A stretch of 64,000 bases of DNA, from contig JAFTMS010000022.1 in assembly GCA_017452265.1 (NCBI GenBank), positions 1 through 64,000 of the forward strand, written 5' to 3'. The DNA comes from Bacteroidales bacterium (GTDB lineage: Bacteria; Bacteroidota; Bacteroidia; Bacteroidales; UBA932). Under the pieces are notes generated by a model. That model searched no databases. It saw nothing but the letters and a program-made list of their open reading frames with translations, and was not told the DNA's origin. Within the stretch, counting starts at the first letter, position 1; the number at the start of each line of letters is the position of its first letter. Positions 25,214-34,800 of this stretch are shown in pieces. A program made the translations under genes and the position numbers.

Positions 25214-26428
25214 ATGATAATCTTAGTACTCAATTGCGGAAGCTCATCGCTCAAGTATCAGCTCCTTGATATGAAGAACGACGAAGTCTACGATCTGCTC
25301 GCCAAGGGTCTTGTCGAAAGGATCGGAATGGAAGTAGGCTGCCTCAAGCATCAGGCGACCGGAAAGGAGAAACTCGTGAAGGAAATGCCGATAGAGAACC
25401 ATACGGTAGGTATCCAGGCTGTGATAGACGCCCTTCTCGACAAGGAATACGGAGTGCTCGCCACTCTCGAGGACATCGAGGCTGTCGGCCATCGCGTGGT
25501 TCACGGCGCAGAGGAATTCGTATGCAGCCAGCTCATCACTGACGAAGTCATTGCCCAGATTGAGAAATGTGTGGAGCTCGCACCTCTTCATAATCCTGCC
25601 AACATCCTCGGAATCAAGGCGGTATCGGATGTGCTCCCGTCAGTTCCCCAGGTTGCTGTCTTCGATACGGCCTTCCACCAGACGATGCCTGCATATGCAT
25701 ATATGTATGCCCTTCCGTATGAGTATTACGAAAAATACGGCATCCGCCGCTACGGCTTCCACGGCACAAGCCACAAGTATGTGTCCGCTAAGGGTGCGAA
25801 GTTTGCCGGCCTTGAACCAGGCTATTCAAAGATCATCACATGCCACCTCGGCAACGGAAGCTCGATTTCAGCTGTCGTGAACGGCAAGTCTATAGATACA
25901 TCTATGGGCTTCACACCGCTTGAGGGCCTCATCATGGGCACACGCTGCGGAAACGTGGATCCGGATGTGGTGACATATATCCAGGAAAAGGAAGGGCTGT
26001 CAGCTGCCGAAATGAGCAAGGTGCTCAACAAGAAGAGTGGTTTCCTCGGTCTTTCATGCGTGTCTTCGGATGCCCGTGACCTCAATGAGGCTGCAAACGC
26101 AGGCGATGCGAAGGCAAAGCTCACGCTCAAGAAGCTGACTTACGACATCACCAAGTTCATCGGCGCATATGCTGCTGCAATGAACGGTGTGGACCTCATC
26201 GTGTTCACCGGCGGAATCGGCGAGAACAACAGCCGTCTGCGCCGTCGTGTGTGCGAGAACCTGACATACCTCGGAGTGAAGTTCGACTACGATGCAAATG
26301 TCGCTCAGGGTGCTGATACGATGATCTCGCTTCCGGATTCCAAGGTGAAGGTGGCCGTGATCACGACCAACGAGGAACTCATGATCGCACGTGACACAAT
26401 GCATATTGTCCAGAACGAGGAAGAATGA
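25214..26428 (+). CDS. ackA: Acetate kinase
   Basis: ASKHA-fold kinase converting acetyl phosphate and ADP to acetate and ATP. Of 404 residues it shows the N-terminal LVLNCGSSSLKYQLLD, the substrate loop VGHRVVHGAEEF, FDTAFHQTMP, RRYGFHGTSHKYVS, TCHLGNGSSISAV, DTSMGFTPLEGLIMGTRCGNVDP and FTGGIGENN. Its stop codon overlaps the ATG of the ptb-like gene, so the three genes form one operon. No phosphotransacetylase of the Pta type lies beside it; the neighbouring Ptb-like enzyme may supply the acyl phosphate. Confidence 0.96.
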   Translation: MIILVLNCGSSSLKYQLLDMKNDEVYDLLAKGLVERIGMEVGCLKHQATGKEKLVKEMPIENHTVGIQAVIDALLDKEYGVLATLEDIEAVGHRVVHGAEEFVCSQLITDEVIAQIEKCVELAPLHNPANILGIKAVSDVLPSVPQVAVFDTAFHQTMPAYAYMYALPYEYYEKYGIRRYGFHGTSHKYVSAKGAKFAGLEPGYSKIITCHLGNGSSISAVVNGKSIDTSMGFTPLEGLIMGTRCGNVDPDVVTYIQEKEGLSAAEMSKVLNKKSGFLGLSCVSSDARDLNEAANAGDAKAKLTLKKLTYDITKFIGAYAAAMNGVDLIVFTGGIGENNSRLRRRVCENLTYLGVKFDYDANVAQGADTMISLPDSKVKVAVITTNEELMIARDTMHIVQNEEE

Positions 26429-27336
26429 TGTTTACATCTTTCGAAGATATTTTTGCGGAACTCCGGTGCCGGGGCGCAAAGAAGAGAATGGTGGCCGCAT
26501 GGGCCGTCGACAGCCATACGGTTGCCGCGGCAGGTGCGGCCATTGATCTGGGTATAGCGGACGTGACTCTTGTCGGTGATTCGGAAAGAATTGCGCAGAC
26601 CTGCGCTGAAGAGGGAATCGACGTGTCGAGATTCACGGTACTTCACAATCCGGATGAGCTTTCTTCCGTAGCTCAGGCTGTGCAGCTCGTACGTGAAGGC
26701 CAGGGGGATTTACTGATGAAGGGCCTCTGCTCCACAGACAAGTTCCTCCGTGCGGTGCTGAACAAGGAGACGGGGCTGCTCCCTCCCAAGGGAACGCTCA
26801 CGCATTGCACTGCGCTTGAGATTCCGTCCTATCACAAGCTGCTCTTCGTGGGTGATGTCGCTGTGATTCCTGCACCGGACATAAAGCAGAAGCAGACCAT
26901 AATGGAATGCCTCGTGAGGACGGCAAAGGCGGCAGGCGTGGAGAAGCCTAAGGTGGCGGTAATCGCTGCGACCGAGCAGGTGCTCACAAGCCAGCCGGCT
27001 TCCGTTGAGGCTGCGATGCTGTCGAAGATGGCGGAACGAGGCCAGATAAAGGGATGCATTGCGGACGGACCTTTGGCCCTTGATGTGGCGATAGACAGGG
27101 AATCGGCTGAGATAAAGGGACTTGCAAGTCCTGTCGCCGGGGATGCGGACTGTCTTCTGTTCCCTGACATCGAATCCGGAAATGTCTTCTATAAGGCAAA
27201 TTCGAAGCTCGTTCCCGGAGTCCGTCAGGCTGGCATCCTTGTCGGTGCAAAAGTACCTTGCGTACTTTCGAGCCGTGCGGACAGCATAGATACAAAGCTG
27301 AACTCGATAGCCCTTGCGGCATTATATGTACTTTAA
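26425..27336 (+). CDS. ptb: Phosphate butyryltransferase-like enzyme
   Basis: Catalyses exchange of acyl-CoA and phosphate to acyl phosphate and CoA. The 303 residues match the short Ptb form of the PTA/PTB family: AWAVDSHTVAAAGAAIDLGIADVTLVGD, GDLLMKGLCSTDKFLRAVL, HCTALEIPSYHKLLFVGDVAVIPAPD, KGCIADGPLALDVAID, ADCLLFPDIESGN. Preference for butyryl, branched acyl or acetyl groups cannot be read from sequence. It sits between ackA and buk, overlapping ackA by four bases, which supports acyl-phosphate chemistry for both kinases. Confidence 0.88.
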   Translation: MMFTSFEDIFAELRCRGAKKRMVAAWAVDSHTVAAAGAAIDLGIADVTLVGDSERIAQTCAEEGIDVSRFTVLHNPDELSSVAQAVQLVREGQGDLLMKGLCSTDKFLRAVLNKETGLLPPKGTLTHCTALEIPSYHKLLFVGDVAVIPAPDIKQKQTIMECLVRTAKAAGVEKPKVAVIAATEQVLTSQPASVEAAMLSKMAERGQIKGCIADGPLALDVAIDRESAEIKGLASPVAGDADCLLFPDIESGNVFYKANSKLVPGVRQAGILVGAKVPCVLSSRADSIDTKLNSIALAALYVL

Positions 27337-27348
27337 CGAAATATAACT

Positions 27349-28464
27349 ATGAAAGGTAGAATACTGGTTATAAATACCGGCTCCACCTCGACGAAAATCG
27401 CCTTCTACGACTCGCGTGAGAAGCTCTTCGAGCAGAATCTGACGCATTCGGCCGAGGAAGTCGAGAAATATGAATCCGTGATGGATCAGGACGTCATGCG
27501 TCGTGATTCAATCACGGATTTTCTTTCTGAAAGAGGCATAGCGCTGGAGACTATAGACATAATCATGGCACGTGGAGGCCTCATAACCCCGATAAGGACA
27601 GGAGTATATGAGGTGAACCACCATATGCGTGAGTCCCTGATCGCCGGAAAGGAAGGCGTCCATGCCTGCAACCTCAGCGCCCTGCTTGCAGACGAGATCG
27701 CTGAAATGGTGAACGAGGCCCGTCAGGCAAAGGGCATTTCCGAAAGATGCCGTGCCTTCATCGCGGATCCTCCGATGGCTGATGAGATGCTGCCTGAAGT
27801 GAAGGTGGGAGGACTCCCGGAGCTTCAGAGGCGTACGCTGTTCCATGCCCTGAACTCTCGTGCCGTGGTGCGCAGATATGCCCGCAGTGTGGGAAAGACG
27901 AATAAGGATGTGACCTGCATCGTTGCCCATATGGGCGGCGGCTCTTCTGTGTCGCTCCACAGACATGGCCTTGTGATCGATGTGAACGATTCGCTCGGCG
28001 GAGACGGCCCGATCAGCCCGGAGCGTGCCGGAAGCGTGCCTGCCTTCCCGCTCGTGGAGAAATGCTTCAGCGGTAAGTGGACCGAGGCCCAGATAAAGAA
28101 GCGTCTTGTGGGCAGAGGCGGTGCCGTGGCATATTTCGGAACGAACGATTTCCGCGAGCTGACGGCCCGTGCAGCTGCCGGTGACAAGGAGGTGGAGACG
28201 TTCATCAAAGGCTACTGCATGTCCTTCTCGAAATATATCGCGGGACTGGCTTCGGTCGTCTGCGGCAAGGTAGATGCCATCATACTGACCGGAGGAATCG
28301 CCTACAGCGAAATGGTCGTCAGCGACATACGCGAACATGTGGAATTCCTTGCGCCTGTCGTCGTGTATCCGGGAGAGAACGAGCTTGAATCGCTTGCCGA
28401 GAACGGATACGGCATACTTTCGGGTGAATTTGAAATCAAACAGTACCATTCCGACCATTTCTGA
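27349..28464 (+). CDS. buk: Butyrate kinase
   Basis: ASKHA kinase converting butyryl or branched-chain acyl phosphate to the acid with ATP formation. Of 371 residues it shows ILVINTGSTSTKIAFYD, the butyrate kinase loop ARGGLITPIRTGVYEVN, FIADPPMADEMLPE, IVAHMGGGSSVSLHRHGLVIDVND, DGPISPERAGSVPAFPLVEKC and ILTGGIAYS. It follows ptb by 12 bases. Together ptb and buk could end a butyrate, isobutyrate or isovalerate pathway; the upstream butyryl-CoA synthesis genes are not in the window. Confidence 0.93.
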   Translation: MKGRILVINTGSTSTKIAFYDSREKLFEQNLTHSAEEVEKYESVMDQDVMRRDSITDFLSERGIALETIDIIMARGGLITPIRTGVYEVNHHMRESLIAGKEGVHACNLSALLADEIAEMVNEARQAKGISERCRAFIADPPMADEMLPEVKVGGLPELQRRTLFHALNSRAVVRRYARSVGKTNKDVTCIVAHMGGGSSVSLHRHGLVIDVNDSLGGDGPISPERAGSVPAFPLVEKCFSGKWTEAQIKKRLVGRGGAVAYFGTNDFRELTARAAAGDKEVETFIKGYCMSFSKYIAGLASVVCGKVDAIILTGGIAYSEMVVSDIREHVEFLAPVVVYPGENELESLAENGYGILSGEFEIKQYHSDHF

Positions 28465-28505
28465 CAATATTTCTGCATTTCACGATAAAAAGTGACATGG
28501 AATGA

Positions 28506-28544
28506 GCCTGTTGTTGATTATATTTGCGATAATCAATAACAGGC
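28506..28544 (+). promoter_or_regulatory. Long hairpin enclosing a -7 box, before the pectin locus
   Basis: GCCTGTTGTTGATTAT (28506-28521) and ATAATCAATAACAGGC (28529-28544) pair at 15 of 16 positions around a 7-base loop, and TTTCTT follows. It could terminate the buk transcript. TATATTTG (28519-28526), a full -7 match, spans the end of the left arm and the loop, so the same DNA may be the promoter of the GH28 gene, whose ATG lies at 28551. Confidence 0.65.
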
Positions 28545-28550
28545 TTTCTT

Positions 28551-30164
28551 ATGACCGCACGTAACACTGAAATTATCCGCCTTGCAGCGGCAATGCTTCT
28601 GGGCGCGACCATGCTTTCGGGCTGCTCTGACTATGAGTTTGCCTATCTTTATGAAGACCTGCCTTTCGAGATGTCGAAGGTGGAGCGTCCGGACATTCCT
28701 CTGCGCGAGGTGAGCGTGAAGGATTTCGGAGGAGTCGGTGACGGAGTGACACTCAACAGCGAGGCTTTCGCAAAGGCCATAGATGTTCTTTCGCAGGCAG
28801 GAGGCGGACGTGTCGTGGTGCCGTCCGGTGTCTGGCTTTCCGGCCCGATCACGCTCAAGGACAATATAGAGCTGCATGTGACGCCTGATGCCGTCCTGCT
28901 CTTCTCGACGGACAGAGACCTGTATCCTATTGTGGAGACCGTATTTGAAGGTCTTGACACAAAGCGCTGTCTTGCTCCGATCAATGCAGACGGAGCGAAG
29001 AACATTGCGATTACCGGAGGCGGAACGATAGACGGAAACGGTGATTCATGGCGTCAGGTGAAGAAGTCGAAGATGGCTCCTTCGCAGTGGAAGGCACTTC
29101 TCAAAAGCGGCGGCTTCACGAATGCGAAGGGAGATGTCTGGTATCCGGATTCAAGCTCGTTCCGCGGTTCGGTCGTGAGTGATGCGTTCAATGTGCCGCA
29201 GGGCCTGCAGACGGACGAGGAATGGAGCAGCGTGAAGACATATCTGCGTCCTGTCCTCATAGGGCTGAAGAATTGCGAAAATGTGCTTCTCGAGGACTGC
29301 CTTTTCCAGAATTCTCCATGCTGGAATATACATCCTCTGCTGTGCAAAAATGTGATAATCAATAATATAACCGTGCGTAACCCGTGGTATTCGCAGAACG
29401 GTGACGGCCTTGACGTGGATTCGTGCGAGGATGTTCTCGTAATCAATTCCAGCTTCGATGTCGGCGACGATGCCATCTGCATCAAGTCCGGAAAGAACGA
29501 GGACGGACGCAGAAGGGCGAGACCTTGCCGGAATCTCATCGTGGACAACTGCATAGTGTTCCACGGTCATGGCGGATTCGTTGTGGGCAGCGAGATGTCC
29601 GGCGGCGTGCAGAACATAAGCGTACGCAACTGCCGTTTCCTCGGAACTGACGTCGGCCTTCGTTTCAAGAGCTGCCGAGGCAGGGGAGGCGTGGTCGAGA
29701 ACATCCACATCGAGGACATAGTGATGATGGACATACCGACGGAGCCTCTTCTCTTCGACCTTCACTATGGGGGCAAATCGGCCGTTGAGGCTGCTGCAGA
29801 CGGTGCAAGCCCGTATGACGTGGCATATGTGCCTGCTGATGAGACCACCCCTCAGTTCAAGGACATATATATAAAGGACATCGTGTGCAGCGGTGCAGAG
29901 AGAGCCATGTATTTCAACGGAATTCCGGAAAAGAACATAGAGAACATCGTTGTGGAGGACTGCCGGATCGTATCTGACAAGGGCGCCGACCTCCGTTATT
30001 CGACGGGAGTGGTGCTGAAGAACGTGGACATAACACAGTCGGCGGGCTGCAGGATCAGCGTTGCGAACTGCAACAACGTGGACATCGACGACTGCGCCGG
30101 AGTCACCGCATCCGATACCCTCTCCATATTCCGTTACAATTCACAGAATGTATATATAGACTGA
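28551..30164 (+). CDS. GH28 polygalacturonase lipoprotein
   Basis: Right-handed beta-helix hydrolase of alpha-1,4-galacturonan. A lipobox (MLSGC) places it in an envelope membrane. The N-terminal REVSVKDFGGVGDGVTLNSEAF is typical of GH28. Catalytic signatures are NGDGLDVDS (D285), VGDDAICIKSG (D306, D307), HGHGGFVVGS (H340) and RFKSCRGRGG. 537 residues. First gene of the pectin locus, three bases ahead of the CE12-CE8 gene, so the two are cotranscribed. Exo action on galacturonides or rhamnogalacturonan hydrolysis are both possible within the family. Confidence 0.92.
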   Translation: MTARNTEIIRLAAAMLLGATMLSGCSDYEFAYLYEDLPFEMSKVERPDIPLREVSVKDFGGVGDGVTLNSEAFAKAIDVLSQAGGGRVVVPSGVWLSGPITLKDNIELHVTPDAVLLFSTDRDLYPIVETVFEGLDTKRCLAPINADGAKNIAITGGGTIDGNGDSWRQVKKSKMAPSQWKALLKSGGFTNAKGDVWYPDSSSFRGSVVSDAFNVPQGLQTDEEWSSVKTYLRPVLIGLKNCENVLLEDCLFQNSPCWNIHPLLCKNVIINNITVRNPWYSQNGDGLDVDSCEDVLVINSSFDVGDDAICIKSGKNEDGRRRARPCRNLIVDNCIVFHGHGGFVVGSEMSGGVQNISVRNCRFLGTDVGLRFKSCRGRGGVVENIHIEDIVMMDIPTEPLLFDLHYGGKSAVEAAADGASPYDVAYVPADETTPQFKDIYIKDIVCSGAERAMYFNGIPEKNIENIVVEDCRIVSDKGADLRYSTGVVLKNVDITQSAGCRISVANCNNVDIDDCAGVTASDTLSIFRYNSQNVYID

Positions 30165-30167
30165 CCT

Positions 30168-31859
30168 ATGAAAAGGATGATGTTTGCGCTTGCGGCCCTT
30201 CTGCTGGCCGTTTCCATGCCTGCACAGGAAAAGATTGTACTCCGTCTGATGGGAGATTCAACGATGGCGGACAAGGACCTTTCGTACGAGAATCCGGAGC
30301 GAGGCTGGGGCCAGAGGCTCAAGTCCCATGTGGATACGAACGTGGTGGTGGCCAACTACGCGCAGAACGGACGGAGCACAAAGAGCGTACAGACGCTCGG
30401 CATATGGGACAATGTGAAGCGCGACCTCAAGGCAGGGGAATACCTCTTCATCCAGTTCGGCCATAACGATTCCAAGGAGTCGGACACGACACGCTATGCG
30501 GCTCCTTTCGGGGCATATCAGGACAATATCCGTCTTTTCATCGACCATGCCCTGAGCGTAGGAGCTAAGCCTGTGCTTTTCACACCGGTGTCACGCCGCT
30601 GGTTCGATGCCGAGGGAAGGCTCAAGGAGAATTGCCACGGGGACTATCCCGAGGCCGTAAAGCAGGTCGCAAAGGAATACGGACTCCCTCTGATTGACGC
30701 AAATGCTGTCACGCAGGCATGGCTGAAGGAAATGGGAGACGAGCCGTCACGCAAGTATTACATGTGGATTGAGAAGGGTACAAACCCGAAGCATCCGGAC
30801 GGCAAGGTGGACAATACGCATACGAATGTGGCCGGAGCACGTCAGATTGTGAATCTGCTTCTTCCGGAAATCGTGAAGGTGATACCGGAGCTTGCTGACC
30901 ATGTCGTGGATTACGATTTTGTAGTCGCAAAGGACGGCAGCGGAGATTTCTTCACCGTGCAGGAGGCCATAGATGCCGCTCCGGACTATTGCAAGCAGGA
31001 CGAGACCGTCATATACATTAAGGACGGTATATATAAGGAGAAGGTGTCCATCCCGACCAACAAGCAGAAGCTGCACCTTATCGGCCAGTCGGCCTGCGGT
31101 ACTGTCATCACCAACGACGACTATGCGAAGAAGACAGGCCCGACAGGTTATGAGATGGGTACATCAGGCACATCGACCGTATTCCTTTACGGTGACGACT
31201 TCCTTGCGGAGAACCTTACGATAGAGAATTCGTCGGGAGAGGGAAAGGATATCGGCCAGGCATGTGCAATCACTGTGGATGCAGACAGGGTGGCGTTCAT
31301 AAACTGCCGTTTCGTGGCAAATCAGGACACCATATACACTTACGGCAAGAACCAGAGACAGTATTACAGGAACTGCTGGATAGAGGGCACGACAGACTTC
31401 ATCTTCGGAGCGTCCACATGCTGGTTCGAGGACTGCACGATCCTCAGCAAGAAGAACAGCTATGTCACTGCGGCCTCCACTCCGGAAGGTGCCGAATTCG
31501 GATATGTGTTCAGAAACTGCAGGTTGATTGCCGATGAAAATGCGCAGAAGGTGTATCTCGGACGTCCGTGGAGGCCTTTTGCAAAGACCGTGTTCATCGG
31601 CTGCGAACTCGGAGGCCACATCCTCAAGGAAGGCTGGCACAACTGGGGGAAGGAATATGCCGAAAAGACCACGTTCTATGCGGAGTACGGAAGCAGGGGA
31701 GAGGGTGCCGCAGCACCGAAGGAACGTGTGAAGTGGAGCCGTCAGCTGAAGGAAAAGGATGTCAGGAAATATACGCCTCAGAACGTCCTGCAGACGGGTT
31801 CCGAGATCGACAAGCATGGAAAAGCCGTGAAAGTCGAATGGTATTTCAAAGTCTTTTAG
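30168..31859 (+). CDS. CE12 acetylesterase fused to CE8 pectin methylesterase
   Basis: Two-domain exported esterase of 563 residues. After a signal peptide (MKRMMFALAALLLAVSMPAQ), residues 23-240 form an SGNH esterase like rhamnogalacturonan acetylesterase (CE12): GDSTM with nucleophile S31, QFGHNDS, and DNTHTN with D215 and H218. From about 248 the CE8 beta-helix follows: DFVVAKDGSGDFFTVQEAIDAAP, then GQACAITVDADRVAFINCRF, NQDTIYTYG, GTTDFIFG and YLGRPWRPFA, including the QDT and DFIFG active-site Asp residues. One protein can thus remove acetyl and methyl esters, opening pectin to lyases and GH28. Likely periplasmic. Confidence 0.93.
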   Translation: MKRMMFALAALLLAVSMPAQEKIVLRLMGDSTMADKDLSYENPERGWGQRLKSHVDTNVVVANYAQNGRSTKSVQTLGIWDNVKRDLKAGEYLFIQFGHNDSKESDTTRYAAPFGAYQDNIRLFIDHALSVGAKPVLFTPVSRRWFDAEGRLKENCHGDYPEAVKQVAKEYGLPLIDANAVTQAWLKEMGDEPSRKYYMWIEKGTNPKHPDGKVDNTHTNVAGARQIVNLLLPEIVKVIPELADHVVDYDFVVAKDGSGDFFTVQEAIDAAPDYCKQDETVIYIKDGIYKEKVSIPTNKQKLHLIGQSACGTVITNDDYAKKTGPTGYEMGTSGTSTVFLYGDDFLAENLTIENSSGEGKDIGQACAITVDADRVAFINCRFVANQDTIYTYGKNQRQYYRNCWIEGTTDFIFGASTCWFEDCTILSKKNSYVTAASTPEGAEFGYVFRNCRLIADENAQKVYLGRPWRPFAKTVFIGCELGGHILKEGWHNWGKEYAEKTTFYAEYGSRGEGAAAPKERVKWSRQLKEKDVRKYTPQNVLQTGSEIDKHGKAVKVEWYFKVF

Positions 31860-31893
31860 TAACTTTACAGACCGCTGACCGCACACTGAAGCA

Positions 31894-34800
31894 TTGAAGA
31901 AGATCATCACATATACCCTCGCAATTCTTCTCTTGGGGGGGGCCGCCTTCACTGACAGTCTGAAGGCTGAACCGCTTGAGTTCATATACGAGCATTATTC
32001 TTCAGAAGACGGACTGCCGCACAATTCCATATGTGACATACACCAGGACAGGCGCGGCTATCTGTGGCTTTGCACGTGGTACGGACTGAGCCGCTTCGAC
32101 GGCAACGGCTTCGTGAACTACACTATGCTGCCCGGCGACTATTCGAACCTTTCCCACAACAGGATCCTTTCCATAGACGAGGATGCATGCGGCTATCTCT
32201 GGCTCATGACGTACGACTACCATCTCTACCGTTTCGATGTGGCGAAGGAGAAGTTCACGGCCGTGCCGTCCGAGCTGGAAGATTTTTCGAAGAATAATGT
32301 CACGGTGAGCGGAATTCATTGTGATTCAAAAGGTAACGTGTGGGTGAACCTCTCCGGTGCAGGGCTTTTGAGGGTGTCGGAGGACCTTTCATACAGCACG
32401 TTCTTCCCTGCGGATGACAGGAATGTCGGAAAGGAGATAAAGGGAATATACGAGGATGCGTCCGGCATCGTGTATGTGGCTTCAGAGACAGGCATATCGA
32501 GGATTGACGGTGATTCTGTGTCGCTTCTTTCCCGTAATCCGGACGTCGTGGCCTTTGCACAGACTGCCGACAGGCTCTTTTTCGCGGCTCCGGGACAGCT
32601 CATAGTCGTCGATGAAGCCACCCATGAGCAGAAGACCGTCGATCTTGCAGGACTCGGCGCAGGACGGGCCACTGCGATGACTTTGACCGGCCCTTCTGAA
32701 GAACTTTGGGTGGGAATGACGGACAATTCAGTGGTGAGTGTGGACACGAAGACGCTTGAACTCAAGGTCTGCAGCACTTCCATGGGCCGTGTGCGCTATC
32801 TTTTCCCTGATCCGGAGGGCCTTCTGTGGATTGCTACCGAGCGTACGGGAATATGGTCTTATGACGGCTCCAGGGAACGTTTCCGCCATTACGAACACAG
32901 CAGCAACGTGATGTCCTACTACAAGGATACGCTTGCATGCGTGAAGAACAGCGGAGGCCGGCTCTGGGTGAAGATGAACGACTATGGTTTCGGATATTAC
33001 GACCGCAGCCGCGATGAAATAGTGCCGCTGAGCAATGTCCGTGAGCAGAAGAACCATCGTTTCATGAACGGAGTTGCCTGCTTCGATGCGGACAGTTCCG
33101 ACGTGCTCTGGATGTCGACCGTAGGCCGTGGGCTTGAACGTGTGACCGTGATCACTCCTAAGGTGGATGTGCTTGTGCCTCCGACACAGTCTGACGACAG
33201 GATGGCTTCGGCTGAGGTGAGGGCTATGCTCCGGGACAGCAGGAACCAGCTCTGGGTGGCGACGAAGAGCCGTGAACTCTACCGGTATTCGCCTGACCTG
33301 AAGAGCTGCAGACGTTTCCCTGACGGACAGAGCGGAGATATAGGAGTAGTCTATTCGATATTTGAGGACAGGGACGGGAACATCTGGCTTGGCACGAAAG
33401 GCGACGGCCTGATACGCATGACTCCGCATGGCGAAGAATATTCATGGAAACACTTCAAGGCAGATCCGTCTTCGTATGACTCATTGAGCTCCAATAATAT
33501 ATATTCGATCGAACAGGATAAGGACGGACGCATATGGATAGGTACCTTCGGCGGAGGCATATCGATGCTTGCAGGGCCTGACAGCGAGGCTTTCGTCAAT
33601 GTCCAGAGCAATTTCCCGGACTATCCGCAGGATCTGGGAGACCGTGTCCGCTATCTGCACTGCATGCCGGACGGAAGGATGCTCGTGGCGACTGTCGGCG
33701 GACTTATATGGTTTGAACCGTCTGACAATCCGGAACTTACGGTGTTCAATCCGGTGACGAAGATTCCGGGAGACATCCGCTCGCTGGGCAATAATGACGT
33801 GATGCACATATTCACGGACAGGCAGGGGCAGACGTGGCTGTGTACTTTCGGAGGCGGCCTGAACAGGCTTTCTTTCGAGAACGGCATTCCTCGTTTCGAT
33901 GTCGTGAGCACGGAGGACGGACTTTCCAGCAACATAGTGCTTTCGGCAGTGGACGATGCTTCGGGAGCCGTATGGGTGGCGACGGAGGCCGGTCTTTCCA
34001 AATACGAACCTCAGACCGGGGCCGTGACGAACTATACGAAATATGACGGAGTGAAGGCGACTGCATTCAGCGAGGCCACATGTGCTTCCCTCGAAGACGG
34101 GACGCTTCTGTTCGGCACTCTCGACAATGTGTATATGATCGGGCCTTCGGACTTTGTTCCGGTCCGTCACGACATCCGTCTGACCGTTTCAGGACTGAGC
34201 ATCGACGGAGTCAGGACTCCTTTTGAAGGGGACATAACCATACCGCATGACTACTCGTCTTTCAGGATAGATTTCGCTTCACTGGATTTCAGCACAAAGG
34301 GCCGTGAAGGCTTCTCCTATATGCTTGAAGGCTACGACAAGGGCTGGATACCGACTGCAGGCAACAACAGCGCGACATATTCACGGATACCTCCGGGAAG
34401 ATACGTGTTCAAGGTGTCGGCCGGCTCTCAGCAGAGCGGACAGACTGTTTCCGTGAATGTGCGTGTGAAGCCTTCGTTCTGGAACTCTCCGTTCACGATA
34501 GCTCTGTATGTGCTTCTTGGAATGCTTGTCATCTTCCTGCTTGTCAGGGCTTTGCTTATGTCGATGAAGCTTCGTGGAGATGTCCGTCTGGCTCAGGACC
34601 TTAACGATATAAAGACACGCTTCTTTACGAATATCTCCCATGAACTCCGCACGCCTCTGACGCTGATTCTCGGAGGAATTGACGAGATAAGCCGCAAGAC
34701 GGAGCCTGGAGATGTGAACGAATACAGCGTCAATATGGTCAGCAAGAACGCAAAGAGGATGCTGACGCTTGTGAACCAGCTTCTGGACATAAGGACGATC

